Assembly (NCBI GenBank): GCA_903851235.1
Contig: CAINNR010000035.1
Coordinates: 1 to 49,731, forward strand
Direction of reading: 5' to 3'
DNA length: 49,731 nucleotides
DNA from: an uncultured Candidatus Berkelbacteria bacterium
GTDB taxonomy: Bacteria > Patescibacteriota > UBA1384 > XYA2-FULL-43-10 > CAINNR01
Part shown: positions 46,984 to 49,731 of the stretch, piece by piece
Numbering within the stretch: the first letter of the stretch is position 1
Layout: each line of letters opens with the position of its first letter
Position numbers and translations under genes: made by a program
Notes under the pieces: generated by a model
Told to the model about the DNA's origin: nothing
The model's database searches: none
The model's input: the letters and a program-made list of their open reading frames with translations, nothing else

Positions 46984-48777
46984 TTAAACTTCTATCACCA
47001 CCGGAATTACCATCGGTCGGCGTTCGGTTTCTTTGTAAAGAAAATCGCCAAGTTCTTCGCGGATTTTAGTTTTAATTAGTCCCCAATCACCACGTGATCG
47101 TTTATCAACCGCATGTTTGGCAAAAAGTCGTTTAATTTCCGCCCTGGCCTTGTGAACCAGGTCCTCATTTTCTCGCATATAAATGAAGCCACGAGAAATA
47201 ATATCAGGTGAAGTGACGATTTGTCCGCTTTCATGACTAACGGTGACAATGACAACGAAGATGCCGTCTTCGGCCATGGCTTTTCGGTCGCGAAGAACAA
47301 TATTGCCAACATCGCCGACACCGAGTCCATCAACCATAACATATGAAGCCGGGACACGCTTATTTGTAACGCCACCTTTTCCACCCTCAAATTCGATAAT
47401 CTGGCCGTTGTCGGAAACCAAGATATTCTCCTCTGGAATTCCAACATCCTGTGCTAGTCCGGCGTGAACCATCAATTTGTGACGTTCGCCATGAATCGGA
47501 ACAAAGAATTTCGGTTTGATTAAACCGATCATCAATTTCAAATCTTCTTGATAAGCGTGACCGGAGGTGTGAACGTCAAACATTTTCTGATAGATAACCC
47601 TTGCGCCTTCGCGATACAGGTTGTCCATAACTTCAGAAACCGATCGTTCGTTGCCGGGAATCGGCGAGGATGAAAGAATGACCGTGTCGCCTTTTTTAAT
47701 TTTAATCTGTCGATGTTCGCCAGCAGCAATTCTGGTTAGCGCCGAGCGTTCCTCACCTTGAGAACCGGTACAAACAACCGTGACGCGGTTATCAGGATAT
47801 TTGCCGATGTCGGCAACATCAATCATCGTCTCCGGCGGGATAATCAGCGCTTTGATTGAAGCCGCAACTTCAACGTTGGCAATCATTGATCGGCCGGAAA
47901 AAGCGACTTTGCGATTTAATCTTTTAGAAACATTTAAAATCTGTTGAATACGAGAGATAAGCGAAGCAAATGTCGCCATGATAATTCGGCCGCGAGCGTT
48001 TTCGACCAATTTGAACAGTGAATCCTCCACCTCTTTTTCTGATATTGTATGACCGGGTTTTTCAGCATTGGTTGAATCGGAAAAAAGGGCTAAAACGCCC
48101 TGGCCACCGAGTTGCGCCAACTTTGAAAAGTCGGTCGGCTTGCCGTCTGCCGGTGTATGATCGAATTTCCAGTCGGTGGCATAAACCAAAATTCCTTCCG
48201 GAGTCGTAATTGAAAGCCCGAAACTGTCGGGGATATTGTGATTTAGCCTGAAAGTTTCAATTCGAAAACATCCGAGTTGTAAAATTTCTTCACCCGGAGT
48301 AACGGTTGTGATTTTGACCCGGTTTTCCATACTAAACTCTTCGAGTCTTTTTTTAATTAGTCCAACGGTCATTGGCGCCGAATAAATTTGTGGGCTTCCA
48401 AGCTTGTCATATAAATAAGGAATCGCGCCGGTGTGGTCCAAGTGACCGTGAGTGATAACCAAACCGCGAATCTTGCTTTTGTTGTCGGCCAGATAGGAAA
48501 CATCGGGAATAACATAGTCGATTCCCGGCATGTCTTCATTCGGAAACATTAAACCGGCATCAATGATCATGATGTCGTTGCCATATTCAATGGCGGTCAT
48601 ATTTTTACCAACTTCTTCCAAACCACCCATTGGGATAATTCGAAGCGCCGGTTTTTTAAACGGGTTAGCGTTCGGTTGCGGCTGACTGACAACACCGGCA
48701 TTCGGGGTTAAATTACCAAATGTCTTCGATAGGTCGGTCTTTTTCGGTCCGCGTTGCGTTCTTTCTCGTGTAATCAT
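46984..48777 (-). CDS. rnj: ribonuclease J
   Basis: LRIIPMGGLEEVGKNMTAIEYGNDIMIIDAGLMFPNEDMPGIDYVIPD, THGHLDHTGAIPYL, beta-CASP region, VPIHGERHKL. Confidence 0.93.
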   Translation of the reverse strand: MITRERTQRGPKKTDLSKTFGNLTPNAGVVSQPQPNANPFKKPALRIIPMGGLEEVGKNMTAIEYGNDIMIIDAGLMFPNEDMPGIDYVIPDVSYLADNKSKIRGLVITHGHLDHTGAIPYLYDKLGSPQIYSAPMTVGLIKKRLEEFSMENRVKITTVTPGEEILQLGCFRIETFRLNHNIPDSFGLSITTPEGILVYATDWKFDHTPADGKPTDFSKLAQLGGQGVLALFSDSTNAEKPGHTISEKEVEDSLFKLVENARGRIIMATFASLISRIQQILNVSKRLNRKVAFSGRSMIANVEVAASIKALIIPPETMIDVADIGKYPDNRVTVVCTGSQGEERSALTRIAAGEHRQIKIKKGDTVILSSSPIPGNERSVSEVMDNLYREGARVIYQKMFDVHTSGHAYQEDLKLMIGLIKPKFFVPIHGERHKLMVHAGLAQDVGIPEENILVSDNGQIIEFEGGKGGVTNKRVPASYVMVDGLGVGDVGNIVLRDRKAMAEDGIFVVIVTVSHESGQIVTSPDIISRGFIYMRENEDLVHKARAEIKRLFAKHAVDKRSRGDWGLIKTKIREELGDFLYKETERRPMVIPVVIEV

Positions 48778-48843
48778 AGTTCTTTCTCCAAAATTCCAAT
48801 CGGTCAAATTTGTCTAATTGGACCAATTAGTCTTATTAGTTCT

Positions 48844-49482
48844 TTAAAATAATTTTTCTTGCTTAATAATAACTTTTTCTCTTTCAATTTTTTCTTTAGA
48901 TAGTTCCACTTTCACCTTCTCTATCGCCGCCGGCAATTTGGCAAAATCATCAAGTAATGTTTGCCGCATACTGCCATTGTGAAGGGCAGCTGCCGGATGA
49001 TAAAGCGGGAAAAAGTAGATTCCATTTGCCCGGTGGTACAATTTCGCTCGCAACTTTGTAATACCACCGAGATCGGGAAGATAAGTTTCTGTGCTGTGCC
49101 GTCCTAGCGTAACGACGATTTTCGGATTAATAATCCGTATCTGTTGCTCTAGGTACTTTCGGCAAGCCGATTTTTCTTCCGGTAATGGATCACGATTTGC
49201 AGGCGGGCGGCATTTCAAAGTATTTGCGATATAAACATCCGCTCGCTGTAAACCGATAGAATCAAGTAGTTGATCAAGAAATTTGCCGGCTGGACCGCAA
49301 AACGGTCGACCTTCTTCGTCTTCTCTTGCGCCCGGAGCCTCGCCGATAAACAATATTTGGGCTAGAGGATTTCCTTCACCGGGGACGATATTTCGTCGTG
49401 TCTTATAAAGAGGACAAAGTTGGCAGTTAGCAATTTCTCTCTCAACTTTAAGTAGTTGTTCTTTTGTTTCTTCTAGGTCCAT
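48844..49482 (-). CDS. uracil-DNA glycosylase (family 4-type)
   Basis: CQLCPLYKTRRNIVPGEGNPLAQILFIGEAPGAREDEEGRPFCGPAGKFLDQLL, NTLKCRPPANRDP, FFPLYHPAAAL; start MDLEETKEQ at 49482. Confidence 0.9.
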   Translation of the reverse strand: MDLEETKEQLLKVEREIANCQLCPLYKTRRNIVPGEGNPLAQILFIGEAPGAREDEEGRPFCGPAGKFLDQLLDSIGLQRADVYIANTLKCRPPANRDPLPEEKSACRKYLEQQIRIINPKIVVTLGRHSTETYLPDLGGITKLRAKLYHRANGIYFFPLYHPAAALHNGSMRQTLLDDFAKLPAAIEKVKVELSKEKIEREKVIIKQEKLF

Positions 49483-49547
49483 AAAAGCAAAAAATATAGC
49501 TCTGGTTGCCTTAGATTGATGTAAAGAGATCAAACAATTAAGATTCT

Positions 49548-49583
49548 TATTTACATCTTAGCATACCTATTTACATTTGTCAA
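49548..49583 (-). promoter_or_regulatory. promoter of uracil-DNA glycosylase gene with direct repeats
   Basis: minus strand TTGACA (49578-49583), 17-nt spacer, TAAGAT (49555-49560); tatttacat repeated at 49548-49556 and 49568-49576. Confidence 0.55.
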
Positions 49584-49731
49584 GCCTTTTGCGGCTCTAT
49601 GTCAAGTAATGTGATAAAAGTAGACTAATTGGAATGAAAGCAAGCATTGCCTTTCTAATGTAATTATCAATATTTCTAAAACCATATGATAAGCGTTTAA
49701 TAGTTTTAAGTTTTGTGTTGACTCCTTCGGT

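Overview
49.7-kb window with a compact gene layout and product set that suggest a Candidate Phyla Radiation (Patescibacteria)-type genome; this is inferred from gene content, not tested. The two flanks carry ordinary chromosomal genes: a heterodimeric ABC exporter with MarR, rpoD, dnaG, rubrerythrin, ppsA, recX, recA, RodZ-like, ftsK, RNase J and a uracil-DNA glycosylase. The central accessory region (~18.9-34.7 kb) begins at a tRNA-Ser(GGA) gene with an adjacent large serine recombinase. It continues with a coupling-protein-like ATPase fused to a replication-relaxation-like domain, a DUF3800 protein and a DUF3768 protein. It then carries a two-gene system: a transglutaminase+vWA protein followed by a MoxR-like AAA ATPase. 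The 3' end of the ATPase gene is the variable repeat (VR) of a diversity-generating retroelement (DGR). The template repeat (TR, 32704-32824) and VR (32240-32360) align over 121 bp with no gaps. By my hand alignment there are 18 mismatches and every one falls on a TR adenine. The DGR has an inverted avd gene and a reverse transcriptase whose frame is broken exactly at a (TC)15 microsatellite, just before the GLPIGNLTSQ motif. Removing one TC unit (or adding two) restores the full RT, which suggests a phase-variable on/off switch for targeted hypermutation. Other observations include several structured intergenic elements, a viperin-reminiscent radical SAM protein, a group of single-gene orphan transcription units, and intergenic-type repeats inside ppsA linkers. 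All calls come from reading the sequence; no database search was run.
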